This document shows, piece by piece, positions 33,164-45,014 of a stretch of 64,000 nucleotides of DNA. The translations under genes and the position numbers were made by a program. Positions within the stretch are counted from its first letter, which is position 1, and each line of letters opens with the position of its first letter. The notes under the pieces are model-generated. The model did not search any database. It was not told the DNA's origin and saw nothing but the letters and a program-made list of their open reading frames with translations. Source of the DNA: Vitrella brassicaformis (lineage: Eukaryota > Sar > Vitrellaceae); contig CDMY01000398.1 in the NCBI GenBank assembly GCA_001179505.1, positions 1-64,000 of the forward strand. Reading direction: 5' to 3'.

Positions 33164-34019
33164 GGCTGGCTGCCAAACTCAGCTTTGCGGGCAGCTTGAT
33201 GCGACTGAGTGGACGTGTGAGCGGTTGTGAAGCACGTCAACAGATAGATCTATTCAGCGGAACGTGGCAGGACGGGGGAAGATTCGCACATATGAGCTCG
33301 CAAGCGATCAAATGGTGGCTCATGATAATTCATTGCAGGTCATTCGTGTGTATGCAGCAGACGATACACGAGATATATGCACCCGTCTGTCTGTCTGTCT
33401 GTCTGTCTGTTGTTATGTCTGTCTGTCTGTCTCCCACCAGACACACCAGCCGTGATGAAACTCATCAATCTCCATCTGAATGAGCACGGTGCTCTTTGAG
33501 TCTTGAAGTGGTACAAAAGGTCTTACACGTCATACATGCACAAAAGCACGAATAAGCACGAGTCACAGAACAGGCCATGCACGTCAACGCAGGCGGCAGG
33601 ACACGCAGATAGGGACATACATCGAGGCAGTCATTACAGTACCCTTTCTCCCTCCCCCAAAGCACTAGATGGATGAGTACACGATGACATATAGCATGCA
33701 CACACGGCTTTATCTACACAGTATCAACACAAAGCCTCACAGTGCAGGCATTCACATCCATGTGTATAAGGCAAGGTGTACACCTTCACACCAGTGCAAA
33801 AGCATGTATCGTGTGCAGATACGATTCTTAAAGGCACACCAGCACGCAAAAGCCTCCCAGACACAGCCGCACATCGAACTACGTGTGACACCCAAGTACA
33901 GGATTGCATGTTATACGACAGACACAAATTGCACGTACACGACAGACGACACAAGCATGCACATCAACAGCGTCCCACCGCCAATTTGGGCCACAGCAAT
34001 GCCCTACGTCTGCACCACT
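33164..34019. other. Spacer, lower GC, no gene seen
   Basis: Lies upstream of the PAO-like gene and downstream of the UBL-RING gene. CTGT repeats occur at 33387-33435. From about 33490 the sequence becomes richer in A and in CACA/GCAC words and loses the long dinucleotide arrays. Confidence 0.45.
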
Positions 34020-37000
34020 TCAAGAGGAAGGCTCGATGTATCCCTGTTCGTAGACTGGCCCGGAGAACTCCTCCCTGTACTTTTGGCGGCAGGTGGGGCA
34101 CTTACTGTCCCCCCGCTTGAAACGCTCGAAACAAACTACGACACCACACGCAAACACACACCCATATCTTCATTCCCTGAGACAGTACTCCTTCCATCCC
34201 TACCTCTGCAAAAGTATTTGTGTCTGCAGGGTATGAGCACCACTTCAGTGGGACGATCGTAACAAATTTGACATTTGGGAGGCGCAGCGGACTTGTTCTT
34301 CTTCTTCTCCTCCTCGTGCCTCGCTCTCTCCTCCTCCATTTCCGTCTGCATGGCATCGATAACGGCTGCCGACTCCTCCGCCTGCCTGCAAAGCTTCTCG
34401 TCCGCTGCCCCAAGCTGGCCCTTCACCGCCTCAAACTCGAGTTTGAGGAGGTGAAGGGCTCTCCCTTCCTCGCTGAGCCAGGCCGCATCCACAGTGGGGT
34501 CGGGAAGCACCGTAGAAGCCCACTTGCTTGCCTCATCAGCAACTAGGGGTAGGATTTCCTGGGTGGCACCGCCGCAACACTCGTGAAAGGCAGTCTGGAG
34601 GCCCTCCTTGGCGTCCTCGAGGTCACGAATCTCACGGGTCAGCTGAAGGCGAACAAGACGCAAGTGACAGTATTTCGTTACTCCTCGCTATCTGCATACC
34701 CGTTTCTCAACGTCCGCCGCGGTCTCAGAGGACGAGTCATGCCTATCACCCTGCAGAATCTTCATATGAGACACCGATCGAAAGGCAATTCTTCGTACAA
34801 GCGGGTATTTTTAGAGAAGCCTTATGCTTACGGCTCGGTTTTTGTCTGCAATTGCGTTGTCGATCTCCAGTATTTGCTGCTCCAGCAATGCCCGTCCGCG
34901 TGCACAATCCTCGAACAGGACTGAAGGATAGAGACGTCTTGTATTCCTTCTTGCATCCGTTTACTCTCCTTACTTTCTGAGAGCCGTTTCACGCCTTTCT
35001 CGACGTGCTTCTCCAGATAGCACAAGAGGGCTTGAAGCTGCCTGTTGTACTTCTCCTGCAAATCGATGTGTACGAGTATTCTTGACAGGGGTGGTATTCT
35101 TGACTGTACATGTCGCACCGCTTCGGCAGTTGCGGCGTTCCAGAAGGTGCGATGGCTGTCATACTCTGCGCGCCAATCCTGGAAGGACAAGAGGGATAGC
35201 AGCTTCGTACAAATGTGCTTGCTTCCAGCTCACATTGACGCGGGCGAGAATCTCTGTAAGCGGCGCATTTGCGGCAGCAACAGCGGCTTCAGCACGCAGA
35301 CGCTCGATTCGCGCTTGCACCTCCTCCTCCTGCATACGATGCTCAAGACACAGCCTACATCCATGAGCCACTTATTCTTGCCCCTGCCCACCTTTGCTGC
35401 GATGAGTGCTTTGTATTGTATGTTCCCCTCGCGGATCATGGATTCCTCTGTGGCTTTGTTGCGCTTCTGCAGCCTGCAAACCACGGACGACTAGGCATTG
35501 AGACACGCAAAAGGCTCAGAGGTCACCTACTCCTTCTCGTGTGTCTTGGAATCAGCTTCAGCGCTTGTGAGACTCCGTTGATAGTCTGCCAGTGGTGGAT
35601 TCAGACACACACAATGTGGTAGAAAGCACAGAAAACAAATTGCGTGTTACCAGTGATGTGCTTTGTGCGGGTATCAAGCTGCCTGATACGTGACATCCAC
35701 TGAACTGCGTGCTGTCGCCATTCGCCAATCTTCTCCTGCATCAAGCAAAGCAAAGGGCCATTCCTGGAACAAGAGAAGTTGGTTTCTCTGTAATGACATT
35801 GTGGCGCTTGATGAAGACTTCCTTCTGTGCTTTGAAGCAGCCGAGAACGTCTGATTGAAGTGCCTTGTCGATCGCGACGAGCTGCAGGACCAACATTGAT
35901 ACAGGGGGGAAGATTGTACTCGCGTCATGTTACCTTGTCCTTGAGGAGCCGAAAAAACCCTTCCACTGCGTGAATTCGTTCCTTCCGCTTCTCCTCACGC
36001 TCAACTGGGCGGAAACCAGACCTGCAAGCGTACAAGAGACATGCCTGCCTGCCTGCCTGGCTGCTGGTTCTAGAATCTCAACCTTTTACTGCAGCAGATA
36101 AGGTTCAATTTGGTGTTCCACGAATGAGTTCAGCGCAGATGTGTGACGCGCTAACGTGAAGGATGCTGCGAACAGACAAGAAAACACGTGCCAGTGTGAT
36201 GTCATGATGGCCGTCTATATGCACGCGTGGCTCACGGTGGCTCTTTTTGGCTGTCTGCATGAAGTGGCCGAGGCCCTCGTAAACCGACATGAGCTCGAGA
36301 TGAACCATTTGGGCGCCACTAGGTTCGAATCCCTTAAGAACTGGTTCCAATAGGTAAGGGAGTCTGGTTTGTGATGTCCCTAGGCACAATGCTCACCTGC
36401 TGCTCGGTTGATAGGGAGTATCGCAGCTGTCACCAATTTATAAGTGTCAGGCTGTGGATAAGTGCATCAAGCTTCTCAGCCGCCGACGAAGAGTCGTGAA
36501 ACAGGTCTGAGAAGACGCCCGTAATCAATGCAGAGTAGTCGATGCCCGCCTTCTGCATACGAATGACATCCGAATGGCCTATGAAATGCCAACCTTCCCT
36601 TGATTACTCACCTGAAGCCTCTCGCTGATAGAGCTGGCCTCCGGCTGATAGGAACTTGATGCTTGTTCGAGAGCATATACCTCCTACAGGCAAGAAGGCA
36701 TCGAGAAGATCAAAAACCAGCGTCATCTACCAGGCAAGCCCACCGAGGGAGTCAACTGGCGCCTTGGCACAGCCTTGACCAACGAAACATCCCACTGCCC
36801 CTTAGCGATCCTGCCCTGTGAGAGGGACACGGAGAGAAATCGCTCAACACCACACTCAGCACATCTCCCTCTGACCCTGATCATCTCATCGGCATCTGCC
36901 TTGAAATCGTCAACTCTCATGGCATCCCGACGGGCGCCAATATCCCTGTAACCAAAGCATCAACGATGGTGTCGTCATGTCGCTATGTCTTCTCACTTGA

Positions 37001-37584
37001 GATCCTGAATGAGCGCTGTGACCATCTCGATGATATCGCCGGCTGCTGCCGCTCGAGCCGACGCCTGATGTACACACATAACAAAGGCGCAGGTCGAGCG
37101 TGTCTTTTTCCATCCGCGTGGCTGCATGAAACAACGTACCTGTGACGGGGGTCTCCTTGTCTTGTTAAGGTCCTGATCCTGATCCTGATCCTGTCGACGT
37201 CCAGAACGGCCGAGCAAAGACAGCGTCGACTCCTGCGCATGAGCCGAGAGAACGAAAGGTGATTGCGTAGGCTGGCATCATCGTGTGTGTCGCTCAGTCG
37301 CTGACCCTCTGAATGTTGTAGTCCTGCAGGGTGTGGCCGGCGTCGAGCGGCTTCCCACCATAGATCAGCAGCTGCTGGGTGGACGGTATGCCCTCTTTCT
37401 CCTCAATCTTCGCCATGACGTCCGCAACCAGGGATAGAAGCTCGACGTCGAGCGTGCGCGTCTTGCCTGCATGAATAACACAACACAGCCAAAGAAGCAG
37501 GCGTGTGTTGTGTGTGTGGTGTGTCCGTGTGTGAGTCTGTATTGCGCAATGCGCACCACTGAAGTTCTTGTAGAAGATCTGCAT
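34020..37584 (-). CDS. Ubiquitin-like / coiled-coil / RING finger protein
   Basis: ATG 37584 opens MQIFYKNFSG. The next exon continues GKTRTLDVELL, then KIEEKEGIPSTQQLLIYGGK and TLQDYNIQR, and a third exon gives ESTLSLLGRSGRR. That is a ubiquitin fold without the terminal GG, so it is not processed like ubiquitin. About 15 exons follow with long helical, charged sequence (LVAIDKALQSDVLGCFKAQK, REEKRKERIHAVEGFFRLLK, MQEEEVQARIERLRAEAAVA, ERARHEEEKKKNKS), probably coiled coil. The last two exons form a C3HC4 RING: CQIC, IPCRHKYFCRVCFERF, KCPTCRQKY; stop at 34020. The likely role is an E3 ubiquitin ligase with a built-in UBL that could bind the proteasome or regulate the RING. Several middle exons are approximate, and I cannot exclude two genes, though the frame and strand run on without a stop-start break. 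Confidence 0.72.
34421..34456. repeat. 36-bp near-perfect palindrome inside an exon
   Basis: The 36 bases centred on CTCGAG at 34436-34441 read the same on both strands except for one mismatched pair (34 of 36). It lies in the coiled-coil part of the UBL-RING gene and encodes LHLLKLEFEAVK. Confidence 0.85.
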
Positions 37585-38427
37585 ACTTGGCGGGGTACCC
37601 GACGGAAACCTAGTGCCGTCCTCCTCCCTCACGAAAGCAAGCCAACACCGGAAAACAAGGACAAGAAAAGGGAACAACGGGAACGAAAAGGAAGGTAAGA
37701 CAAAGAAAAGGCTCAAAAAGGAGGCTGAGGGAAAGACAGATGCCCGATCGTCGAGACTGCGAGCTTGAACGTGCGTACGGTGCTCAGATCAAGGGGATAG
37801 ACTCCCGAGGTTCTTCATCGACAAGTCAGTATGGTGCTTCCTCTCCCTGTCCCCCTCTGCGTTGTGAGCCTCCCCTATGCACCGCCAGAGTCTGACGTGG
37901 AGCTATGCGAGGAGCTCTGGTGGATCTGGTGCCCGCTTCGTCGGGGGCCTTCCTGTATCTAAGTGATGAACCACGCCACTGACGATGATGCTGGTCGGGT
38001 GGACGTGGCAAGAGTGCATCCCGCCGTCCCAAGGCCGTTTTACTGTCTGTTTCGCCTGGCTGTTTGTTCATCGCTCTTTGCTGTGTCTGGCTATGTTGCC
38101 GTGTGTGTGCGCCAGAGGAACGATGACTGGTCTGACTGTGTAGTGGGCTGTCGTCTGCTCTTTCCGTAAGTACTGTCCGGAGGGATCAATATTCAATGTA
38201 ATTCTGCGTCTATGATCTGCCTCTGTGTGCTACGGGAGCCGGTTTGGCAGGAGTTCTGACTTAGCAGTCAGTAAAGGATGGATCTGGAAGACCAATGTGT
38301 GCCAGACACCCATTCAAAAACGTGCACAAACCACATCCCAGGCTAGCCAGCCATCCGAAGGCACACCCCGCATCCACCCCCCTCTCTCATCCACCCCCGA
38401 CCACAAACACATGGATCATGGAAGTGC
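37585..38427. other. Spacer, no supported gene
   Basis: Open frames exist on both strands at 37820-38170, but none has a recognisable domain or convincing splice context. The UBL-RING promoter should lie in the left part. Microsatellites are few here. Confidence 0.4.
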
Positions 38428-39245
38428 TCACTTGCTGCTGCTGGCCGTGGGTTTGGCTCTGCTTTCGGCCTCCCCCTTCTTGAACGCGCTAACAAACTCC
38501 TTGCCAGCATCCAGACTCACATACTCCTCACCTACACACACAACCACGCAAGCACACACGCACCACGCCAGGTGTGCCATGTCGGTGTGTCGTTTTGTGT
38601 AGTGTACGCACCCTGCATGCCCTGCTCGCTGTAGTTGATGTCGTCGGCGGCCGCCTCGCCCATCAGCTTGGTCACCAGCGCCTTGAGCTCCTGCAGGAAT
38701 AGCTGGTCTGCACACAACACACGCGGCACACAGCCATCCCGGCACGGTGTCTTACCAAGCCACACATCAAGCTCCCTGTCTGTCTGCCTATCCATCCATC
38801 CATCCATCCATCTCTCGCGCACCGACCCACTCACCCGTGTAGATGAGGCCGTATTCTTCAACCTGCCAGGAGCCAGTCTTGCCTGCAGGAATTACATATA
38901 CACAACACACCACGTGCAGAGCACCACATAAGTGCGTGTGTGCATACCCTTCTGCGTTTCGAATACGACCCACAGCTCGCCGAACTCGTCCACGCCCTCC
39001 TCGTCGCCACCAAACGTGTCTGCAGATCAGATCAGATGACGCTCGTACCACATCGCACCGTCTGCTTGTCAGATGTGACCGCTTACTCAGGTCGAGGCTG
39101 ATGACGCGGACGGCCTTCATCTTGGCGCTCCCTGCGACGAACAAACAACCGGCACGCACCGACCGTGTGTATGTTCGTGCTGTGGTACATCCTTACAGAA
39201 GCCACTGCCATCGGTATGAAGCGTCACGACTTTCTCCAGCTTCAT
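38428..39245 (-). CDS. Conserved-looking small soluble protein, function unknown
   Basis: Six exons with consistent phases give about 137 residues: MKLEKVVTLHTDGSGF, SAKMKAVRVISLDLS, then TFGGDEEGVDEFGELWVVFE, GKTGSWQVEEYGLIYT, DQLFLQELKALVTKLMGEAA, and a last exon EEYVSLDAGKEFVSAFKKGE ending in a Lys/Ser-rich tail, TGA at 38428. The protein is acidic, has no leader or membrane helix and looks like a compact alpha/beta fold. I do not recognise the family. Every junction has GT/AG and keeps frame, so the gene itself is well supported. Confidence 0.65.
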
Positions 39246-39533
39246 CCTCACACACCGAGATGGAGATGGCCGGCAATCAGAGGGAGATCTTTGTTGCGAC
39301 AGGGACGTCAAGCCGGCGCGTCACGTCAGTTGAGATCTCAAAAGTGGAGGGAAGGTAAATTCACGAGCCATTGCAGTCCCCTCCAGTCCTCCGTGGCCGC
39401 ACAGCGCCTGTCATCCTGTCTGTCTACCTGCTTGTCTGTCTGTCAGTCTGTGTCTGTGTGTCATGATGCGAGTCCGAGCATAGTCAGCACTTGCACAAAC
39501 AGCTCGGAGGAAAACACAGACAGAGACCAAACC

Positions 39534-40688
39534 TCACCCGCAGCCTGCACGGTGGATGGACACACATACGCATCCATCCGTCACACAGAGGCATCTTTTG
39601 TGTCCCAGCCAGGGGGGCTGTGCGTGTGCCTGTGTGGCCTGCCTGACCCAGTAAGTGAGTGATAGTATTCTGAGTCGCTTGAGTATGATGTAGCAGCACA
39701 CGGCCACGAAGAACAGAAAGGCGTACCAAATGAAGGTGCTGTCCATCTCAGTCCTGCACACACCACACACACACACACTTATCAGCATGCGCTCGCCTGT
39801 CTTGTCGGATGGCTCACTTTCGTTTCAGTTTGCTGAGCAGCGCCCCGGCCTTTTGCAGGCGCTGCCCATACGCTGCACTCAAGACAGACAGGGCAACCCA
39901 CCAGCCATCATCACGCCACACGCCCTTCAGCGGCCATTGCATGCAGCTCCAAACGCATCCCTACCTGAGTAGGCCTCATCTGTGTTGCCGATGGTCGTCG
40001 AGCCATGATCTGTGACACATATAACACACACACACACAGCAGAGATCACGATACACACCAACAGCAAGTGTGTCGGTCGGTCATATGCTGGCTTGCTCAC
40101 CGAGTGCCTCTGTGACCTGGTGCATTCTCTGCAGTTCCGTCTGCATCATCTGGCGGGTCTCACGCAGCCCACTCCTCAACTCCTCATCCCCACCACCGAT
40201 GCGCTGACGGGGCGCCCCCGATGCTGATGCCGATGCTGATGCTGACGCCGACCCGCCGCTGCCCGCCAGCAAATTGGTCCGCCGGCTCTCCGACAGGTGC
40301 TGCTGCACCATGCCGTACCAACGACGAAGCTGATCCTCATACCTGTGCATGGCAACACACGAGCACATTGGATCAGGGCATTATCCCATCGAACGCGCCT
40401 ACCTGGCGATTTGCTTCGCTGCCCTCTCGTGCTCTTCTGGCGTGGCGCCGTGCTCCCTCGCCAAGGCCCTCTGTAGCTGCGCAATCTGCTCCCGCAGGCT
40501 CCTGCAAACAAACAGATAACACACACAAGGGTCAGCCTCTGTCTTCACCTGATGGATTGCATATCCGTTGCGTACTGTCGTGTGGCCTCTGCGACATCTG
40601 GAGCGACGGCTGCGGGCGAGGGGAGGGCAGAGAGCGCCTCAAACAGGCTCTGGTCCAACGATGCGACACTCTGCATCGATGTCAACAT
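39534..40688 (-). CDS. Sec20-family SNARE (BNIP1-like)
   Basis: Sec20 is a Qb-SNARE acting in Golgi-to-ER retrograde transport. From ATG 40688 (MLTSMQSVASLDQSLFEALS) come helical exons LREQIAQLQRALAREHG and EEHERAAKQIARYEDQLRRW, and an Ala/Ser repeat (ASASASASASGAP). Then come the Sec20 core (LRSGLRETRQMMQTELQRMH, QVTEALG, STTIGNTDEAYSG, LQKAGALLSKLKR) and the tail anchor STFIWYAFLFFVAVCCYIIL followed by KRLRILSLTYW. The order helix - SNARE - C-terminal membrane anchor matches the family. Reading on after the anchor gives an odd Cys/His-rich tail to 39534; a donor at TGG|GTCAGG could instead lead to a different last exon, so the 3' end is uncertain. Confidence 0.78.
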
Positions 40689-41005
40689 GTCGGGATGGCA
40701 GATCCGGGGAGCCGAACAGATGGACGGCTGGAACAGATGGCATGCAAGCGATTAGGGTTCGGGTTTCAGGGTTTTGGGCAAGGTTCGAGGTTTTCGCGAG
40801 AAAAGCAAAAGAATCCCCAGCGGTCTATCAGCACGTGCGGCATGTTTGCATCTGCATCATTAGCCGCTGAGGGCCTCACAGGTGCGCAGACATCAAATGA
40901 GATCTCATGATGCCTGCACGCCCTGACGCAGCTGACCTCCACGGTGCTTTGCTGTATGTGGTGTGGTGTGGTATAGAGGAGGTCACTCATCCGCAGCGTC
41001 GTGCA
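40689..41005. promoter_or_regulatory. Divergent promoter with telomere-like run
   Basis: The 317-bp spacer lies between the Sec20 start (40688, -) and the next gene (41006, +). At 40752-40778 it holds a degenerate run of TTAGGG/GGGTTT words that includes GGGTTTCAGGGTTT, the same 14-mer found in the MFS/hydrolase spacer. Similar telo-box elements act in promoters of plant housekeeping genes; a role here is inference. Confidence 0.5.
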
Positions 41006-44000
41006 ATGGACCACGACGATCGCGATGACCGCGGGGCTCGTCCACAGGTCAGCCAATCAGTCATCATCATGACACTCACGGTTCTCCAATTCCCTGCTGC
41101 ATCTGTGTGGTCTTGGTGGTGTAACAGTCGGCGGCAAGTGTGGATGATGCCCTTGATCAGCTTGGGAAGGAGAAGCACCGCATCGACACACTCTACCGCA
41201 CCATACAATCACAAGTGAGTTGAGTAAGTGAGGGTAGACCTGGCCGTGATAGGCGCGTGATGGCATGTGTGTATCGTGATGTTTGTGTGTTGTCAGTTGG
41301 CGGCTCAGCGTGCCTCCCTGACGGCCGGCGATGTGGGTGAGGTGCTGGGCCACATCACGCGAGGCGGTGATTGTCTGAAGGAGGCCGCCGAATATCTGAG
41401 CGGGCTGACTGACACTGACGCACAAGGCGGAGTGACAGAGGTGCGTGAAGACGAGTGGTCTCCATCGACCACACACACGTCAATGTGTGTGTGTGTGTTT
41501 GTGTTGTGTGTGCATCGATCAGGGTGACGGCAGTGGGCGTACAGCAGTGGCGGCCGTCGAGGGGCCTCACAATGCAGCTCATGGAGCGTCCATGGCGGTA
41601 TGTGTGTGCATCGAGGCCAGCGGCTTGGAATGAGTTCCGTTTATCAGATGCTCGCTCTGTGTGATTGATCAGGTAGCAGTTGTGTCGGATAGCAAGCGGG
41701 CCCGATTGGATGGTCACTCAGACCATCCTGCTGCTGCTGCTGCAAGTGGAGGTGGGGGGCGACACAGAGCATGGACCACACAGATCAGACGCACTCAATG
41801 CCCTCTCTGTTTGATTCTTGTCAGGTGGTGTGTCGGGCGTCTCTGAGCAAGATGAGCAAAGCCAAAACGAGCAGCACCACAACCACCAGCAGCAGGTCAG
41901 GCAGACAGCACACGGGGCCGGCCCAGGCAGCAACCAATGAACGGCAGGCTCGTTGACGGCCTTATGTTTTCTGTCCATCTTTGTGTGTACGTGTGTGTCA
42001 GGTTGTGTGTGGGGCGTGTTTGTGTAGCCTTGAGGGCCCGTTGGTGTGCGAGATGGCCTATTTCCTCACCACCATCGAGGCCACCGTCCTCTGTCTTCTC
42101 AACAAGGACATTAACAGCAAGGCCGACTACACCGCCAACACGTCCACCACCACCGAGGGCAAGACCGACGACGCTCCATTCGGCATATACCGCAACCTGA
42201 CAATCGCAAAGGAGGAGTGCGAGACGTGGGCGAACCTCAACCAGCCCACACGCGCACGCCTGCAGAACAAACTGGTGAGGCACAGTGTGCGGTCATTGTG
42301 TCGCCTCACATTCACCCGTTTGTCTGTCGATGTGGTGTCTGTGTGGTCGTTCAGGGCAACGTCACGACGGCTCGCATCGCGTGGCCCATCGACGACCTCC
42401 CCCGGCGCGGGCGGTCCTCAGGCAGGAGCGGCGGGCGGCTGGTGGTCGGGTGTCTGGCGGCATCAAAGTCGTCCCTGGAGGAATTGCACATCACAGGATC
42501 GGGGCGTTACGGCAGCAACCCCGATCGGCTGCCTGATGTCGTGTTCCCCAAGCTGAGGCTGCTCGACACATCATTCGGATGCCGCAGCTACTTCAGGTGA
42601 GAGGGAGTAGGGCTGATGATCGATTTGAAATGTCCGTCGGGACGTTCTGTCCATCTCGCCATCTGTCTGCTTTGCCTATCCGTCACTCAGGGAGTCAAAC
42701 TGGACCTTTCCGAGCCTCGTCGACTTGCGGGTCAGCACCACGACGGACAGATCCCTTCCCGACGTCACCCACATCGTGCGGTCGGCCCCCCAGCTGCGCA
42801 CACTCACAACGGCCAACAACAGCTGGGACAAGATCGACGGCAGGGGCAGCGACTGGTGTGAGTTCGCCAGTGCCCTTGGGCAGTGCCCTCACTTGACGAC
42901 CATCCGCGGGCTGGCCATCGGGGGCATCCGCGGGCTGCCTGATTTGCAGAAGGCCCTCGACACCCACTGGGGCAAAGAGGAGAACCGAGGTAGGCAGGTG
43001 GGCTCAGATGGGCAGACAGCCAGCCAGGCAATGCACGTCCTGCGCTCCTCTTCCTGCTTTCATGTTGCATCCCTGCCTCCCATCGTGTAGGTGTCAAGAA
43101 GACCATCGAGTTCCAGTACGACAACCCCACCATCAGCTGCACCTTCGGCGACGAAACCCGTCCCCTGCACACCTTCCTCACATGGGCGCGACGAGTCGGC
43201 GTGTCCATCGAGTGGCGGCACGGCGGGAACGGCACGGTGGGCTGCATCAGGATGGATTGCAGCAAGGGTGCGTCGAGCTCTATGGCCCCTCCTGCCGTGC
43301 GTGGCCCCGTGGCTGACGTGGTCAAGCAGATGGCGTCCCAGACAGAGATAGTAAGTCGGATGACAGTGAGTAGCATCCTTCCACCCATCTATCTATCGTG
43401 TTGTACACGCCATGGCTGCCTGTGTGCCTCAGGTGGACTTGTATTTGGGCGGGAGCCGACTCCACGACTCATGGAAGGACCTCCTCCATTTTCCTGCCGC
43501 AGACATGCTCTCAATCGTGGACACCGCAGACCCGCAGGAGGTCATCGAGAGCATCCCCAAATGGCTGCTGGAGGTCGATGAGGCCGGCAACAACGTGCGC
43601 TTACCCAAGATAGACTACCTCGATACCTCGATGGGGTTTGTGGGCGATGAGGATGCCCCGCCTGCAGAGGCCTGGCACTTGCCGGCCGCCCCCAACGCAC
43701 TCACTACACTGCTAGGCAGCCTGCGGATGGTCACCTCAGTCTGCTTCAACACGTCTAGTTTGTCCGCCGTGTGTGAGAGCCTGCCACACATAAGCGTCGA
43801 CAAACTAGATACGTTGGAGGTCCGTGTGGGCTCGCATCTCACTGCACTGCCTGCCCCCACCCCCCAGTACACACTGCCGTCTGTGCACCGCCTTGTCGTC
43901 TCGACAAATAATGACGTGGTGTGGCCTGCAATGAGCAAGGCAGCTGCGTTGTCGTGTATGCGTTTTGCCTCACTCACTCATGCACACAAGGCAGAGTTTG

Positions 44001-44347
44001 AGTTTCACATAGCGTCAGACCAGTTTGACTTCTACCGGGACTATGGGGAGCTAGAGGGAGGGGCGGGAGATGAAGATGAGGATGACGATGAGGATGCTGC
44101 ATGGGAGCGAGAGATGGAGCTGCGCCGGGCCATGGAGCAGCATGGCAAGGGTTGCATGCGCGCGTTGGCCACTGAGTGCTATGAGGTAGTCAAGGGAGGA
44201 TACCAGCTGACTGACGTAGACGTCGGCTGTGACGTGGAATACAGCGAGACCACGATGCAGCTGGTGTCCTACGGCCGTTTGCAGCTGAAGGTGTTAGCCA
44301 AGGGTGCCATAGCAGGGGGCGAGGACAGAGGGGTCATGACCGACTAA
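41006..44347 (+). CDS. Large protein of unknown function
   Basis: Early exons 41006-41047, 41128-41214, 41297-41440 and 41523-41597 are in frame and encode a charged helical region (MDHDDRDDRGARPQ, then LGKEKHRIDTLYRTIQSQ). An Ala-rich stretch and a Gln/His-rich exon (EQHHNHQQQ) follow, then a Cys cluster (VVCGACLCSLEGPLVCEMAY). The rest, in four larger exons to the TAA at 44347, reads like a repeat-type fold with strand-turn periodicity: SLEELHITGSGRYGSNPDRL, PKLRLLDTSFGCRSYF, LVDLRVSTTTDRSLPDV, HLTTIRGLAIGGIRG. This resembles irregular leucine-rich repeats. An Asp/Glu block (DEDEDDDEDAAWERE) comes near the end. Roughly 900 residues. I do not recognise a named family; LRR-like is inference from the spacing. 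Confidence 0.6.
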
Positions 44348-45014
44348 CTCGGTCCACGCTCACTGACTGACTGGCTGACTGGCTGACTGACTCACTCACT
44401 CGCTGCTGACTTCTACTACAGACTCACTCATGTGGATCTGTCTGGCTGTGGATGAAATGTCCGTGTGCATGCAATGTGCACTCGAGTGGAATCTGTGCAT
44501 GCGAGGTGTGTGGTTGCTCGGCTGCAATGATGAATGGACCTCTCTCGCAGTGGCGTGCGCGCACGTACTCCGTCGTTTGTTGATGGACTGTTCATAGGCC
44601 TGTGTGACGATGGCCATTGGCGGCTCCCACGCACTCACACACGTCTGATTTATTGTCCTACCAGGAGAACCATCCAATGACCTCACTCCCTTACAACGTG
44701 ACGCCTACGAGAAACCACACGGCTGGCCGGGCAGGTCGAGATGGATGCGGCTTCCACCTGCGCACACCGATTGTGCACATGATGAACAAGAGCTGCCCAG
44801 CAAAGTGTTGCCAGGAAGTAAATTTCCATTTCGGCGAGAATTTGAGACGGAGACGGCAAACACGCGGAGATGGGATTCTCTCTGTTCTTCGCTTCGGCCG
44901 AGTCAGCACACAGCAGAACGTTCTCTTTTCTCTCTGCTGGTTGCTTCATTTGCGCTTCGCAAAGTCTTTCTCACATCGATTCCGTCTCATCGTGCTGTGC
45001 CTGCCGGTGCGAAG
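44348..45014. other. Intergenic spacer, no gene seen
   Basis: CTGA repeats at 44362-44390 follow the stop of the large unknown gene. The remaining sequence upstream of 45015 has no coding character on either strand that I could support and should hold the promoter of the next gene. Confidence 0.45.

Noticed and set aside
36322-36332. Perfect tRNA box-B-like GGTTCGAATCC
   Set aside because: The flanking bases do not pair into a T-arm or acceptor stem, and the site lies in a coding exon of the UBL-RING gene.
37820-38170. Overlapping open frames on both strands
   Set aside because: No domain, no leader and no consistent splice sites; neither strand is preferred.
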